Part shown: in pieces, positions 53,031 through 62,807 of the stretch | Layout of the letters: each line of letters begins with the position of its first letter | Position numbering within the stretch: position 1 is the first letter of the stretch | DNA from: Phytopseudomonas flavescens | GTDB lineage: Bacteria; Pseudomonadota; Gammaproteobacteria; Pseudomonadales; Pseudomonadaceae | Length of the DNA stretch: 64,000 nt | Assembly: GCF_900100535.1 (NCBI RefSeq) | Contig: NZ_FNDG01000002.1 | Coordinates: 1-64,000, forward strand | Direction of reading: 5' to 3' | Notes under the pieces: model-generated | Seen by the model: the letters and a program-made list of their open reading frames with translations, nothing else | The model's database searches: none | Told to the model about the DNA's origin: nothing | Program-made: the position numbers and the translations under genes

Positions 53031-53561
53031 TTACTCGCCGGATTTTGCGGTGGTACAGGCAGGTTTCCCTGCTGCGTATTTCAAACTCGGGTCGACCAGC
53101 GCATCGAAGCGCTTGAGCGCATCGGAGCCGATCAGAAGCGGGTATTGGAAGGCGCTGCGATCGGTAAGGTTCACTTCGATCTGGCGCCTGACGCCGCCCA
53201 TGCAGACATCCAGCTCGACGACCGGGCGTGCGGTATAGGTCTTCTCGTCATCGGAGTCGACATCGCCGGCACGCCGCTTGATCTTGCTGATACGCGCCAA
53301 TGGGCGCTCGATCGGGTGCGCATGGGCATCGTCGATGGCCAGGTAGAAGCGAACCCAGCGCTCGCCGTCACGCTTGAAGCGTTCGATATCACGGGCACTC
53401 AGCGAGGCGGTCTGGGCACCGGTATCGAGCTTGGCGGCGACCTCCACGTCGAGGTCGAGGCTGACGTATTCGTTCAGGCCATAGACGGTCTTGTCGGCCG
53501 CAACGGCGATGCCAGGTAGAAGCGATAGGCAGAAGAGCAGGGGGAAGGGCTTGAGTCTCAT
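53031..53561 (-). CDS. Exported retropepsin-like aspartic protease
   Basis: 176 aa from ATG 53561 (AGGA upstream). A signal peptide (about residues 1-22) precedes a single-domain aspartic protease of the COG4067 / RimB group, with the active-site KLDTGAQTASLSA (Asp46-Thr-Gly) and the late LLIGSDALKRF flap-end motif. It should act as a dimer in the periplasm. RimB, a cytoplasmic relative, cooperates with RimK in trimming glutamate tails; here the partner ATP-grasp gene is two genes downstream. The substrate is unknown. Confidence 0.9.
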   Translation of the reverse strand: MRLKPFPLLFCLSLLPGIAVAADKTVYGLNEYVSLDLDVEVAAKLDTGAQTASLSARDIERFKRDGERWVRFYLAIDDAHAHPIERPLARISKIKRRAGDVDSDDEKTYTARPVVELDVCMGGVRRQIEVNLTDRSAFQYPLLIGSDALKRFDALVDPSLKYAAGKPACTTAKSGE

Positions 53562-53771
53562 AAATCCTGTGGGGTGAGTCGCGATCGGTAGAGCGAATCT
53601 CGGGCCGCAGCCGCATTCGCTGGCGTGGAGTCTAGCAGGCACCCTTGGACGCCCCTCCCAAGTATCGAATGGCGCGCATTCTACCATGGGGTTTTTCCGA
53701 GGTGACAGACGGTTATGGGCCTTTGTATGTCTGTGTGCCGGGCTCGGCATCGACTGGGCAAAGCAATGAGT

Positions 53772-53783
53772 ATTGTCGACAAT
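53772..53783. promoter_or_regulatory. PrpR operator candidate 1
   Basis: ATTGTCGACAAT is a perfect 12-base palindrome 73 bases before the prpR start. Two weaker TGTCGACA copies lie at 53847-53854 and 60559-60566. Palindromes of this size are typical of FadR-type GntR regulators. Confidence 0.65.
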
Positions 53784-53845
53784 GTCATTTATAATTTGTG
53801 TGGTTTGCGGTTTTTGCCTATTTTTATCTTTCTGATTCTCGTCAT

Positions 53846-53856
53846 GTGTCGACAAT
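53846..53856. promoter_or_regulatory. PrpR operator candidate 2
   Basis: GTGTCGACAAT matches 10 of 11 bases of the perfect site upstream and lies directly before the prpR start codon at 53857. A regulator bound here would block initiation, so this supports autoregulation. Confidence 0.6.
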
Positions 53857-54579
53857 ATGCCAAAGTCCAGTGTGCTCGCCCTGACAGTCGATCAGGATAT
53901 GGAAACCCGCTCCGAGCAGGTGTTTCGCCGTATCCAGGCCGCAATCGTGAAAGGCGAGATCGCCCCAGGCAGCAAAATCTCCGAGCCCGAGCTGGCACGT
54001 ACCTACGGCATCAGCCGTGGCCCGCTGCGTGAGGCGATCCATCGTCTGGAGGGGCAACGCCTGCTGGTAAGGGTTCCGCATGTCGGGGCACGGGTGGTAT
54101 CGCTCGATCGTGAGGAACTGATCGAGCTATACGAGATACGCGAATCCCTCGAAGGGATGGCCTGCCGCCTGGCCGCCGAGCGCATGAGCGACGCCGAGAT
54201 CGACGACCTGCGTCGGGTGCTGGATACCCACGAGCGCGATGAAGCCTTCCAGGCCGGCGTGGGGTATTACCAGCAGGAAGGGGATTTCGATTTCCACTAC
54301 CGGATCATCCACGGCAGCGGCAATCGCACCCTGGTCAAGATGCTCTGTGGCGAGCTCTACCAACTGGTGCGGATGTACCGCATCCAGTTCTCCGTCACGC
54401 CCAACCGTCCGCCCCAGGCGTTCGCCGAACATCACCGCATCCTCGACGCCATCGCCGAACGTGACGGCGAGTTGGCGGAGTTGCTGATGCGCCGGCACAT
54501 CGCTGCTTCCAAGCGCAATATCTCGCGCCATTACCAGGGTGCCCATTCCACCACCGTCAAGTCACGAGGCACGTCATGA
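53857..54579 (+). CDS. prpR: GntR-family regulator of the propionate operon
   Basis: 240 aa. An N-terminal GntR winged helix (about residues 15-80) includes [29 protein letters not shown] (residues 38-66), and a C-terminal FCD/FadR effector domain (about 90-220) has the metal-binding pattern with [10 protein letters not shown] and [10 protein letters not shown] histidines. It heads the methylcitrate operon and overlaps prpB by four bases (ATGA). In Pseudomonas this GntR type replaces the sigma-54-dependent PrpR of enterobacteria. It probably represses until 2-methylcitrate or a related acid accumulates. Confidence 0.9.
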   Translation: MPKSSVLALTVDQDMETRSEQVFRRIQAAIVKGEIAPGSKISEPELARTYGISRGPLREAIHRLEGQRLLVRVPHVGARVVSLDREELIELYEIRESLEGMACRLAAERMSDAEIDDLRRVLDTHERDEAFQAGVGYYQQEGDFDFHYRIIHGSGNRTLVKMLCGELYQLVRMYRIQFSVTPNRPPQAFAEHHRILDAIAERDGELAELLMRRHIAASKRNISRHYQGAHSTTVKSRGTS

Positions 54580-55463
54580 GTCAGAGCACGCCAGGCCAGC
54601 GTTTTCGCGATGCGGTCGCCAACGAGCAGCCGTTGCAAGTCGTCGGCGCCATCAATGCCAACCATGCGCTGTTGGCCAAGCGCGCAGGGTTCAAGGCCAT
54701 CTACCTTTCGGGCGGTGGCGTTGCAGCCGGTTCCCTGGGGCTTCCGGATCTGGGTATCAGTGGGCTGGATGACGTGCTCACCGATGTGCGGCGCATCACC
54801 GATGTCTGCGATCTGCCGCTGCTGGTGGATGTGGACACCGGTTTCGGCAGTTCGGCGTTCAACGTGGCGCGCACCGTCCGCTCGATGATCAAGTTCGGGG
54901 CCGCCGCCATTCATATCGAAGACCAGGTCGGCGCCAAGCGCTGCGGTCATCGACCGAACAAGGAGATCGTCTCCCTGCAGGAGATGGTCGATCGCATCAA
55001 GGCCGCGGTGGACGCACGCACCGACGACAGTTTCGTGATCATGGCGCGCACCGACGCGCTGGCCGTCGAGGGCCTGGACGCCGCCCTGGATCGTGCCGCG
55101 GCCTGTGTCGAGGCCGGTGCCGACATGGTCTTCCCGGAAGCCATCACCGAGCTGCAGATGTACAAGACCTTTGCATCCCGGGTGCGGGCGCCGATTCTCG
55201 CCAACATCACCGAGTTCGGCGCCACGCCGCTGTTCACCACCGAGGAGCTGGCCGCCGTGGATGTAGGCCTGGTGCTCTATCCACTGTCGGCATTCCGCGC
55301 CATGAACAAGGCAGCGGAAAACGTCTACACGGCGATTCGCCGCGACGGTACGCAAAAGAACGTGGTCGACAGCATGCAGACCCGCATGGAGCTTTACGAA
55401 CGCATCGACTATCACGCTTTCGAGCAGCGGCTCGATGCGCTGTTTGCACAGAAGAAGAGCTGA
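54576..55463 (+). CDS. prpB: 2-methylisocitrate lyase PrpB
   Basis: 295 aa ICL/PEP mutase-fold enzyme. It splits 2-methylisocitrate into pyruvate and succinate, the last step of the methylcitrate cycle. The catalytic Cys lies in [12 protein letters not shown] (near residue 123), with DVDTGFG (Asp, Mg2+), HIEDQ and RTDA also in place; the start [16 protein letters not shown] forms the substrate loop. The length fits the family. It is coupled to prpR (ATGA). Confidence 0.97.
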   Translation: MSQSTPGQRFRDAVANEQPLQVVGAINANHALLAKRAGFKAIYLSGGGVAAGSLGLPDLGISGLDDVLTDVRRITDVCDLPLLVDVDTGFGSSAFNVARTVRSMIKFGAAAIHIEDQVGAKRCGHRPNKEIVSLQEMVDRIKAAVDARTDDSFVIMARTDALAVEGLDAALDRAAACVEAGADMVFPEAITELQMYKTFASRVRAPILANITEFGATPLFTTEELAAVDVGLVLYPLSAFRAMNKAAENVYTAIRRDGTQKNVVDSMQTRMELYERIDYHAFEQRLDALFAQKKS

Positions 55464-55535
55464 ACCCGTGCCGTCGATGAGGCGGCGCGGTAGCGAATTG
55501 CAGATCCGACAATTTCAAGAAAACGGGAGCGAGCA

Positions 55536-56663
55536 ATGGCCGAGGCAAAAGTGTTGAGTGGTGCTGGCCTGCGTGGTCAGGTGGCCGGGCAGACCGAACT
55601 GTGCACCGTGGGCAAGAGCGGTGCCGGGCTGACCTACCGGGGTTACGATGTGCGCGAGCTGGCGGCGGGGGCGATCTTCGAGGAGGTCGCCTACCTGCTG
55701 CTGTATGGCGAGTTGCCCAACCAGGCGCAACTGGAGGGGTACCTGAAGAAACTGCACGGCCTGCGTGATCTGCCCACAGTGCTCAAGGACGTGCTGGAGC
55801 GCATCCCCCGGGATGCCCACCCCATGGATGTGATGCGCACCGGTGCCTCGGTGCTGGGTAACCTGGAGCCCGAGACCCGTTTCGAGCAGCAGCGCGACAA
55901 GGCCGATCGGCTGTTAGGTGCCTTCCCGGCAATCATGACGTACTGGTATCGCTTCAGTCATCAGGGCCAGCGTATCGACTGCACCAGCAGCGAGCCGACC
56001 CTGGGCGGCCATTTCCTGGAGCTGCTGCATGGCAAGAAGCCCAGCGAGCTGCACGTCAAGGTGATGAACGTATCGCTGATTCTGTACGCCGAGCATGAAT
56101 TCAATGCCTCGACGTTCACTGCGCGGGTCTGCGCTTCGACGCTCAGCGACATCTTCTCCTGCGTCACCGCGGCCATCGGCTCCCTGCGTGGGCCGCTGCA
56201 TGGCGGCGCCAACGAAGCGGCGATGGCGATGATCGAGCGCTTCGCCTCGGCTGAAGAGGCCACCGCCGGCACCCTGGCGATGCTCGAGCGCAAGGACAAG
56301 ATCATGGGCTTCGGCCACGCCATCTACAAGGAGTCCGACCCGCGCAACGAGGTGATCAAGGGCTGGAGCAGGAAACTCGCCGATGAAGTGGGCGACAAGG
56401 TGCTGTTCCCCGTTTCCGAGGCCATCGACCGGGTCATGTGGGAGCAGAAGAAGCTGTTTCCCAACGCGGACTTTTACCATGCCTCGGCGTATCACTTCAT
56501 GGCCATTCCGACCGCGCTGTTCACACCGATTTTCGTCTGCTCGCGGGTTGCCGGCTGGGCAGCGCACGTGTTCGAGCAACGCGCCAACAACCGCATCATT
56601 CGCCCCAGCGCCGAGTACACCGGCGTCGAGCAACGGGCCTTCGTGCCCGTGCAGCAGCGTTGA
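55536..56663 (+). CDS. prpC: 2-methylcitrate synthase PrpC
   Basis: 375 aa. Citrate synthase fold: the catalytic histidines are in SLRGPLHGGANEAAM and MGFGHAIYKESDPR, and the Asp is in FPNADFYHASAYHFMAIP. It condenses propionyl-CoA with oxaloacetate. The length (about 375 residues) and lack of the long N-terminal domain separate it from GltA. GGGAGCGAG precedes the ATG; a 72-base gap after prpB holds no obvious promoter. Confidence 0.96.
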   Translation: MAEAKVLSGAGLRGQVAGQTELCTVGKSGAGLTYRGYDVRELAAGAIFEEVAYLLLYGELPNQAQLEGYLKKLHGLRDLPTVLKDVLERIPRDAHPMDVMRTGASVLGNLEPETRFEQQRDKADRLLGAFPAIMTYWYRFSHQGQRIDCTSSEPTLGGHFLELLHGKKPSELHVKVMNVSLILYAEHEFNASTFTARVCASTLSDIFSCVTAAIGSLRGPLHGGANEAAMAMIERFASAEEATAGTLAMLERKDKIMGFGHAIYKESDPRNEVIKGWSRKLADEVGDKVLFPVSEAIDRVMWEQKKLFPNADFYHASAYHFMAIPTALFTPIFVCSRVAGWAAHVFEQRANNRIIRPSAEYTGVEQRAFVPVQQR

Positions 56664-56725
56664 ACCCATAAAGCGCGGGCCGAGCCGATGGCCCGCCAAC
56701 TTTCTACCGTGACCGAGTCCCTGAC

Positions 56726-59335
56726 ATGAACAGCGCCAACCGCAAGCCGCTACCAGGCACCTCGCTGCAGTTCTTCGATACCCGTGCCGTGGTCGATGCC
56801 ATCCAGCCCGGCGCCTACGCCAGGCTGCCGTACACTTCACGGGTGCTGGCGGAAAACCTGGTGCGCCGCTGTGATCCGGCCATGCTGACCGCGGCGCTGA
56901 CGCAACTGATCGAGCGTCGCCGCGACCTGGATTTCCCCTGGTTTCCGGCTCGCGTGGTGTGTCACGACATCCTCGGCCAGACCGCGCTGGTCGACCTCGC
57001 CGGCCTGCGCGACGCCATCGCCGACAAGGGCGGCGATCCCGCCCAGGTCAACCCGGTGGTGCCGACCCAGTTGATCGTCGACCATTCCCTGGCCGTGGAG
57101 TGCGGCGGTTTCGACCCGGATGCCTTCGCCAAGAACCGCGCCATCGAGGATCGCCGCAACGAGGATCGCTTTCACTTCATCGAGTGGACCAGGAAGGCCT
57201 TCAAGAACGTCGACGTGATCCCGCCGGGCAACGGCATCATGCACCAGATCAACCTGGAGAAGATGTCCCCGGTGGTGCAGGTGCAGGAGGGCGTGGCATT
57301 TCCCGACACCTGCGTCGGCACCGACAGCCACACGCCGCATGTGGATGCGCTGGGAGTGATCGCCATCGGTGTCGGCGGCCTGGAGGCGGAGAGCGTGATG
57401 CTTGGGCGTGCCTCGTGGATGCGCCTGCCGGGTATCATCGGCGTCGAGCTGAGCGGCCGGCCGCAGCCGGGCATCACCGCCACCGATGTGGTGCTGGCGC
57501 TCACCGAATACCTGCGCCAGGCCAGGGTGGTCGGCGCCTATCTGGAGTTCTTCGGCGAAGGAGCGGCGGCGCTGACCCTGGGCGACCGCGCGACTATCTC
57601 CAACATGACCCCGGAGTTTGGCGCCACGGCGGCGATGTTCGCCATCGACCAGCAAACCATCGACTACCTCAGGCTGACCGGTCGTGAGGATGAGCAGGTT
57701 CGCCTGGTAGAAACCTACGCCAAGGCCACCGGCTTGTGGGCGGACGACCTGGCCAGCGCCGAGTACGAGCGGCTGCTGAGCTTCGATCTGTCGAGTGTGG
57801 TGCGCAACATGGCCGGCCCTTCCAACCCGCACAAGCGCCTGCCGACTTCCGCGCTGGTCGAGCGCGGCATCGCCGGGGCCTGGGAGGAGGTGCCAGGTCA
57901 GATGCCCGATGGCGCGGTGATCATCGCCGCCATCACCAGTTGCACCAACACCAGCAACCCGCGCAACGTGATCGCGGCCGGGCTGCTGGCAAAAAAAGCC
58001 AATGCACTGGGGTTGCTGCGCAAACCCTGGGTCAAGTCGTCCCTGGCACCGGGTTCGCGGGCGGTGCAGCTGTACCTCGAGGCTGCTGGCCTGCTGCCCG
58101 AACTGGAAAAGCTCGGCTTCGGCATCGTCGCGTTCGCCTGCACCACCTGCAACGGCATGAGCGGCGCGCTGGATCCGGCGATCCAGCAGGAAATCATCGA
58201 GCGCGACCTCTACACCATCGCCGTGCTGTCGGGTAACCGCAATTTCGATGGACGCATTCACCCCTATGCCAAGCAGGCGTTCCTGGCTTCGCCACCACTG
58301 GTGATCGCTTATGCCATCGCCGGCACCATCCGCTTCGATATCGAAAAGGATGTGCTGGGCGTGGTCGACGGGCGAGAAATCCGCCTCGAGGACATCTGGC
58401 CGGCGGATGAAGACATCGACGCGGTGGTGGCGTCCAGCGTCAAGCCCGAGCAATTCCACAAGGTCTACATTCCGATGTTCGCCGTGCAAGCGGATAACGG
58501 CGAACGCATCAGACCGCTGTACGACTGGCGGCCGATGAGCACCTACATTCGCCGTCCTCCTTACTGGGAGGGCGCCCTGGCCGGTGAGCGCACACTCAAG
58601 GGCATGCGCCCGCTGGCGGTGTTGCCGGACAACATCACCACCGATCACCTGTCGCCGTCAAACGCCATCCTCGCCGACAGTGCTGCGGGCGAATACCTGA
58701 CGAAAATGGGGTTGCCGGAGGAGGACTTCAATTCCTACGCTACCCATCGCGGCGATCACCTGACCGCCCAGCGCGCCACGTTCGCCAATCCGCAGTTGGT
58801 CAATGAAATGGCCGTGGTCGATGGCCGGGTGAAGAAGGGCTCGCTGACCCGCCTGGAACCCGAAGGGCGGGTGGTGCGGATGTGGGAGGGCATCGAAGCC
58901 TACATGCTGCGCAAGCAGCCGCTGATCATCGTTGCCGGCGCGGACTATGGCCAGGGCTCGTCCCGCGACTGGGCGGCAAAGGGGGTGCGCCTGGCCGGGG
59001 TGGAAGCCATCGCCGCCGAGGGCTTCGAGCGCATTCACCGTACCAACCTGATCGGCATGGGGGTGCTGCCACTCGAGTTCAAGCCAGGCACCACGCGCCT
59101 GACCCTGGGCATCGATGGCAGCGAGACGTTCGATGTGGTCGGCGCCCGCACGCCGCGCACCGATCTGACCCTGGTCATCCGGCGGCATGGCGGGGAAACC
59201 CTCGAGATCCCCATGACCTGTCGCCTGGATACCGCCGAGGAAGTGTCGATCTACGAGGCCGGGGGCGTGTTGCAGCGCTTCGCCCAGGATTTTCTGGAGG
59301 CGGGGGCTGAGGTGGCGCAAAAGGTGGCTGGTTAA
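56726..59335 (+). CDS. acnD: 2-methylcitrate dehydratase AcnD (Fe-S)
   Basis: 869 aa aconitase-family enzyme. The three iron-sulfur cysteines lie in TSCTNTSNPRN and ACTTCNG; the C-terminal swivel domain contains YGQGSSRDWAAKGVRL. AcnD dehydrates 2-methylcitrate and works with PrpF to yield the correct 2-methylaconitate isomer; this pair replaces PrpD in many bacteria. Here prpD is present as well, which is a known arrangement in Pseudomonas. Long frames open on the other strand inside this gene (56837-58648) are shadows. Confidence 0.96.
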   Translation: MNSANRKPLPGTSLQFFDTRAVVDAIQPGAYARLPYTSRVLAENLVRRCDPAMLTAALTQLIERRRDLDFPWFPARVVCHDILGQTALVDLAGLRDAIADKGGDPAQVNPVVPTQLIVDHSLAVECGGFDPDAFAKNRAIEDRRNEDRFHFIEWTRKAFKNVDVIPPGNGIMHQINLEKMSPVVQVQEGVAFPDTCVGTDSHTPHVDALGVIAIGVGGLEAESVMLGRASWMRLPGIIGVELSGRPQPGITATDVVLALTEYLRQARVVGAYLEFFGEGAAALTLGDRATISNMTPEFGATAAMFAIDQQTIDYLRLTGREDEQVRLVETYAKATGLWADDLASAEYERLLSFDLSSVVRNMAGPSNPHKRLPTSALVERGIAGAWEEVPGQMPDGAVIIAAITSCTNTSNPRNVIAAGLLAKKANALGLLRKPWVKSSLAPGSRAVQLYLEAAGLLPELEKLGFGIVAFACTTCNGMSGALDPAIQQEIIERDLYTIAVLSGNRNFDGRIHPYAKQAFLASPPLVIAYAIAGTIRFDIEKDVLGVVDGREIRLEDIWPADEDIDAVVASSVKPEQFHKVYIPMFAVQADNGERIRPLYDWRPMSTYIRRPPYWEGALAGERTLKGMRPLAVLPDNITTDHLSPSNAILADSAAGEYLTKMGLPEEDFNSYATHRGDHLTAQRATFANPQLVNEMAVVDGRVKKGSLTRLEPEGRVVRMWEGIEAYMLRKQPLIIVAGADYGQGSSRDWAAKGVRLAGVEAIAAEGFERIHRTNLIGMGVLPLEFKPGTTRLTLGIDGSETFDVVGARTPRTDLTLVIRRHGGETLEIPMTCRLDTAEEVSIYEAGGVLQRFAQDFLEAGAEVAQKVAG

Positions 59336-59367
59336 GCCGTTTTCGTTTAACGATCAGGTATTCAACG

Positions 59368-60558
59368 ATGGCCTATGCACCACAGATCAAGATCCCTGCC
59401 ACCTACCTGCGCGGTGGCACCAGCAAGGGCGTGTTCTTCCGTCTCGACGATCTACCGGAGCGCTGCCGGCTGCCCGGTGCGGCCCGCGATGCATTGCTGC
59501 TGCGGGTAATCGGCAGCCCCGACCCCTATGGCAAGCAGATCGACGGCATGGGGGGCGCCACGTCGAGCACCAGCAAGACGGTAATCCTCTCGCGTAGCAG
59601 TCGACCCGGTCATGACGTCGATTACCTGTTCGGCCAGGTATCCGTCGACAAGGCCTTCGTCGACTGGAGCGGCAACTGCGGCAACCTGTCGGCTGCCGTG
59701 GGTTCCTTCGCCATCCAGTCCGGGCTGATCGATGCCGCGCGCATCCCTCGGGACGGCATCTGCACGGTACGCATCTGGCAGGCCAATATCGGCAGAAGCA
59801 TCGTCGCCCATGTACCGATCAGCGCCGGTGCGGTGCAGGAAAGCGGTGATTTCCAGCTCGATGGCGTGACCTTTCCTGCCGCCGAGGTGCAGCTGGAGTT
59901 TCTCGATCCGGCCGATGCGGATGAAGGTGAGGGCGGCGCCATGTTCCCCACCGGCAACCTGCTCGATGAGCTGGTAGTTCCCGGTGTCGGCACCTTCAAG
60001 GCAACGCTGATCAATGCGGGCATCGCCACTGTCTTCATCCGCGCCGAGGACCTGGGCTACAGCGGCACCGAGCTGCAGGACGCGGTCAACGGTGATCCCG
60101 AGGCCCTGGCGCGCTTCGAAGCGATCCGCGCCCATGGCGCATTGCGCATGGGGCTGATCAAGACGCTCGACGAGGCGCGGAGCCGCCAGCACACGCCCAA
60201 GGTAGCCTTCGTCGCGCCGCCGAAGGCTTATCGATCCTCCAGTGGCAAGGCGGTCGAGGTGGCGGATATCGACCTATTGGTACGCGCGCTGTCCATGGGC
60301 AAGCTGCACCACGCCATGATGGGCACCGCAGCGGTGGCCATCGGCACCGCTGCGGCGATCCCCGGCACCCTGGTCAGCCTGGCGGCGGGTGGCGGCGATC
60401 GCCGCGCCGTGCGTTTCGGTCATCCGTCCGGCACCCTGCGCGTCGGCGCCGAAGCCAGCCATGACGGCGAACGGTGGCGGGTGACCAAGGCGGTCATGAG
60501 TCGCAGCGCACGAGTGCTGATGGAAGGTTGGGTGCGAGTGCCCGCCGATTCCTTCTGA
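59368..60558 (+). CDS. prpF: 2-methylaconitate cis-trans isomerase PrpF
   Basis: 396 aa of the diaminopimelate-epimerase-like fold. The N-terminal [18 protein letters not shown] and [17 protein letters not shown] stretches and the active-site CGNLSAAVG cysteine are characteristic. PrpF isomerises the trans-2-methylaconitate made by AcnD into the form used for rehydration. It follows acnD by 32 bases in the usual acnD-prpF order. A TGTCGACA site begins right after the stop codon. Confidence 0.95.
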   Translation: MAYAPQIKIPATYLRGGTSKGVFFRLDDLPERCRLPGAARDALLLRVIGSPDPYGKQIDGMGGATSSTSKTVILSRSSRPGHDVDYLFGQVSVDKAFVDWSGNCGNLSAAVGSFAIQSGLIDAARIPRDGICTVRIWQANIGRSIVAHVPISAGAVQESGDFQLDGVTFPAAEVQLEFLDPADADEGEGGAMFPTGNLLDELVVPGVGTFKATLINAGIATVFIRAEDLGYSGTELQDAVNGDPEALARFEAIRAHGALRMGLIKTLDEARSRQHTPKVAFVAPPKAYRSSSGKAVEVADIDLLVRALSMGKLHHAMMGTAAVAIGTAAAIPGTLVSLAAGGGDRRAVRFGHPSGTLRVGAEASHDGERWRVTKAVMSRSARVLMEGWVRVPADSF

Positions 60559-60566
60559 TGTCGACA
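60559..60566. promoter_or_regulatory. PrpR operator candidate 3, before prpD
   Basis: TGTCGACA, extended to TGTCGACAAT, sits in the 82-base prpF-prpD gap. It matches the two sites near prpR and may mean that prpD has an extra promoter under the same regulator. Confidence 0.5.
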
Positions 60567-60640
60567 ATGACGCCCCTGCCATTGGAGAGTGGGCGCATCA
60601 CCGGTTTGCCTGGAAACGTCAATCCAAAAGGAACGATTTC

Positions 60641-62125
60641 ATGAGTAGCAATACCGAGCGTAATCAGCGCCCAGACTACGACAGCGTGCTGCAGCAGGTC
60701 GCCGACTATGTATTGACCTACCGGGTCGAATCCCGCGAAGCGCTGGATACGGCGCGCCACTGCCTGATGGACACCCTGGGCTGCGGCCTGCTGTCGCTGC
60801 GCTTCCCCGAATGTACCAAGCACCTGGGGCCGATCGTCGAAGGCACTCTGGTGCCCCATGGTGCGCGGGTGCCGGGCACCAGCTATCGGCTCGATCCGGT
60901 CAAGGCTGCCTGGGACATCGGCTGCATCATCCGCTGGCTGGATTACAACGACTGCTGGCTGGCCGCCGAATGGGGCCATCCCTCGGACAATCTGGGCGGT
61001 ATTCTGGCCGTGGCCGATCACCTGTCGCAACGGCGGGTTGCCCGTGGCGACGCGCCGCTGTTGATGCGCGAGGTGCTCGAGGCGATGATCATGGCCCACG
61101 AAATCCAGGGCGTGTTCGCCCTGGAAAACGCCTTCAACCGTGTGGGGCTCGACCATGTGATTCTGGTCAAGGTGGCTTCCACGGCGGTCTGCGCCAAGCT
61201 CATGGGCGCCAGTCGCGCGCAGTTGCTGTCTGCGCTTTCCCACGCCTTCGTCGATGGCCAGGCACTGCGCACCTACCGCCACGCGCCGAATGCCGGCTCG
61301 CGCAAGTCCTGGGCAGCGGGGGATGCCACCAGCCGGGCGGTGCGTCTGGCCGATATCGCCCTGCGTGACGAGATGGGTATTCCCGGTGCGCTGACGGCGC
61401 CGCAGTGGGGCTTCTACGATGTTGCCTTCAGCCATACCAACAAGGATCTGGCGAGCAAGCCCGAGGGCACGCGTGCTTTCAGCTTTCCCCAGGGCTTCGG
61501 CAGCTACGTGATGGAAAACGTACTGTTCAAGATCAGCTTCCCGGCCGAGTTCCACGCACAGACGGCGGTGGAAGCCGCGGTGATCCTGCATCCGCAGGTT
61601 CGCGAGCGCCTGGATGAAATCGCGCGCATCGAAATCACCACCCACGAGTCGGCTATCCGCATCATCTCCAAGTCCGGGCCCATGGCCAATGCGGCGGATC
61701 GTGACCACTGCCTGCAATACATGATCGCCGTGCCGCTGCTGAGCGGCGGCCTGGTCGCCGAGCATTACGAGGATGGCTTCCATGCTGCTCACCCGCAGAT
61801 CGACCGCCTGCGCGAGAAGATGGAGGTGGTCGAGGAACCCCGTTATTCCCGCGAGTACCTGGAGGCCGACAAGCGCTCCATCGCCAACGCCATTCAGGTG
61901 TTCTTCAATGATGGCTCATCGACCGAGAAAGTCGAGGTCGAGTATCCGCTCGGGCATCGCCGGCGCCGCGCCGAAGGCATTCCGTTGCTGGAAGAGAAGT
62001 TCGAGGCCAACCTGGCCACGCGCTTCACCGTTTCGCGCAGTGCCCGCATCGTCGCGCTGTACAAGGACGCTCGGGCGCTGGAGGAAACCGCGGTGCATCG
62101 CTTCATGGATCTGTTCGTGCTCTGA
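60641..62125 (+). CDS. prpD: 2-methylcitrate dehydratase PrpD
   Basis: 494 aa, MmgE/PrpD family, without an iron-sulfur centre. Typical stretches are [37 protein letters not shown] and [21 protein letters not shown]. It dehydrates 2-methylcitrate to cis-2-methylaconitate, overlapping in function with AcnD-PrpF. It ends the operon; the convergent RhtB-like gene follows after 18 bases with no strong terminator between. Confidence 0.96.
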   Translation: MSSNTERNQRPDYDSVLQQVADYVLTYRVESREALDTARHCLMDTLGCGLLSLRFPECTKHLGPIVEGTLVPHGARVPGTSYRLDPVKAAWDIGCIIRWLDYNDCWLAAEWGHPSDNLGGILAVADHLSQRRVARGDAPLLMREVLEAMIMAHEIQGVFALENAFNRVGLDHVILVKVASTAVCAKLMGASRAQLLSALSHAFVDGQALRTYRHAPNAGSRKSWAAGDATSRAVRLADIALRDEMGIPGALTAPQWGFYDVAFSHTNKDLASKPEGTRAFSFPQGFGSYVMENVLFKISFPAEFHAQTAVEAAVILHPQVRERLDEIARIEITTHESAIRIISKSGPMANAADRDHCLQYMIAVPLLSGGLVAEHYEDGFHAAHPQIDRLREKMEVVEEPRYSREYLEADKRSIANAIQVFFNDGSSTEKVEVEYPLGHRRRRAEGIPLLEEKFEANLATRFTVSRSARIVALYKDARALEETAVHRFMDLFVL

Positions 62126-62143
62126 TGCAGGCACCGCAACGGA

Positions 62144-62782
62144 TCAGTGTTGAGAGGCTCCCAGCAGCAAGCCGCCGGCGCCCATGAAAAAGGCGCCGGT
62201 GGTGCGGTTCAGGCGCTGTGCGCCGCGGCTGGTGCGGATGAAACGACGGATTTGGCGGCCGAACAGGGCATAGACCAGCGAGGCCGCATATTCGGCCAGC
62301 AGGTAGGTAGCGCCGAGGTAGACGAACTGCTCGGTGGCAGGCTGGCCCGGCTTGATGAACTGTGGAAATACCGCAGCGAACAGCAGGATCGCCTTGGGGT
62401 TGCTGATACCGATCAGAAACTCCTGCAGCATCAAGCGGCCTATCCGCCGCTGCGGCTGTACGGCAGGCACTGCGCCGTCCAGCTCCAGGCCGCTGAATTC
62501 CCGGCTGCGCCAGGCGCTGATGCCCAGATAGAGCAGGTACAGCGCGCCCACCCATTTGATCGCCGTGAACGCCGTTTCCGACGCCAGCAGCATGGCCCCC
62601 AGGCCGATCGCGGAAATGCTCAGGAAGATGGTGAAGGCCAGCGCACGGCCTGTGGTGGCCAGCACGGCCGCGCCAATGCCATGGCGAATGCCGTTGTTCA
62701 TCGCGCAGAAATTGTTCGGCCCTGGCGTCAGGGCGATCAGCATGGCGACCGGGGCGAAGAGCACGGCATCGAGCAGGGTCAT
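62144..62782 (-). CDS. LysE/RhtB family amino acid exporter
   Basis: 212 aa from ATG 62782, six membrane helices. The family start VAMLIALTPGPNNFCAMNNG and the QEFLIGISNPKAILLFAAVF motif are intact. It probably exports an amino acid or derivative. The earlier open frame (to 63013) overlaps ppsR out of frame and is not used. It begins 25 bases after the ppsR stop on the same strand and has no obvious promoter of its own, so read-through from ppsR is likely. Confidence 0.9.
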   Translation of the reverse strand: MTLLDAVLFAPVAMLIALTPGPNNFCAMNNGIRHGIGAAVLATTGRALAFTIFLSISAIGLGAMLLASETAFTAIKWVGALYLLYLGISAWRSREFSGLELDGAVPAVQPQRRIGRLMLQEFLIGISNPKAILLFAAVFPQFIKPGQPATEQFVYLGATYLLAEYAASLVYALFGRQIRRFIRTSRGAQRLNRTTGAFFMGAGGLLLGASQH

Positions 62783-62807
62783 GGTGCATGTCCACAATGG
62801 GTGCAGG

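Noticed and set aside
56837..58648. A 603-codon minus-strand open frame inside acnD
   Set aside because: It lies wholly within the aconitase-family gene, has no start signal and encodes His/Asp/Gly-rich nonsense.
60494..61792. A 432-codon minus-strand open frame over prpD
   Set aside because: Shadow of prpD; no domain and no promoter or ribosome site.
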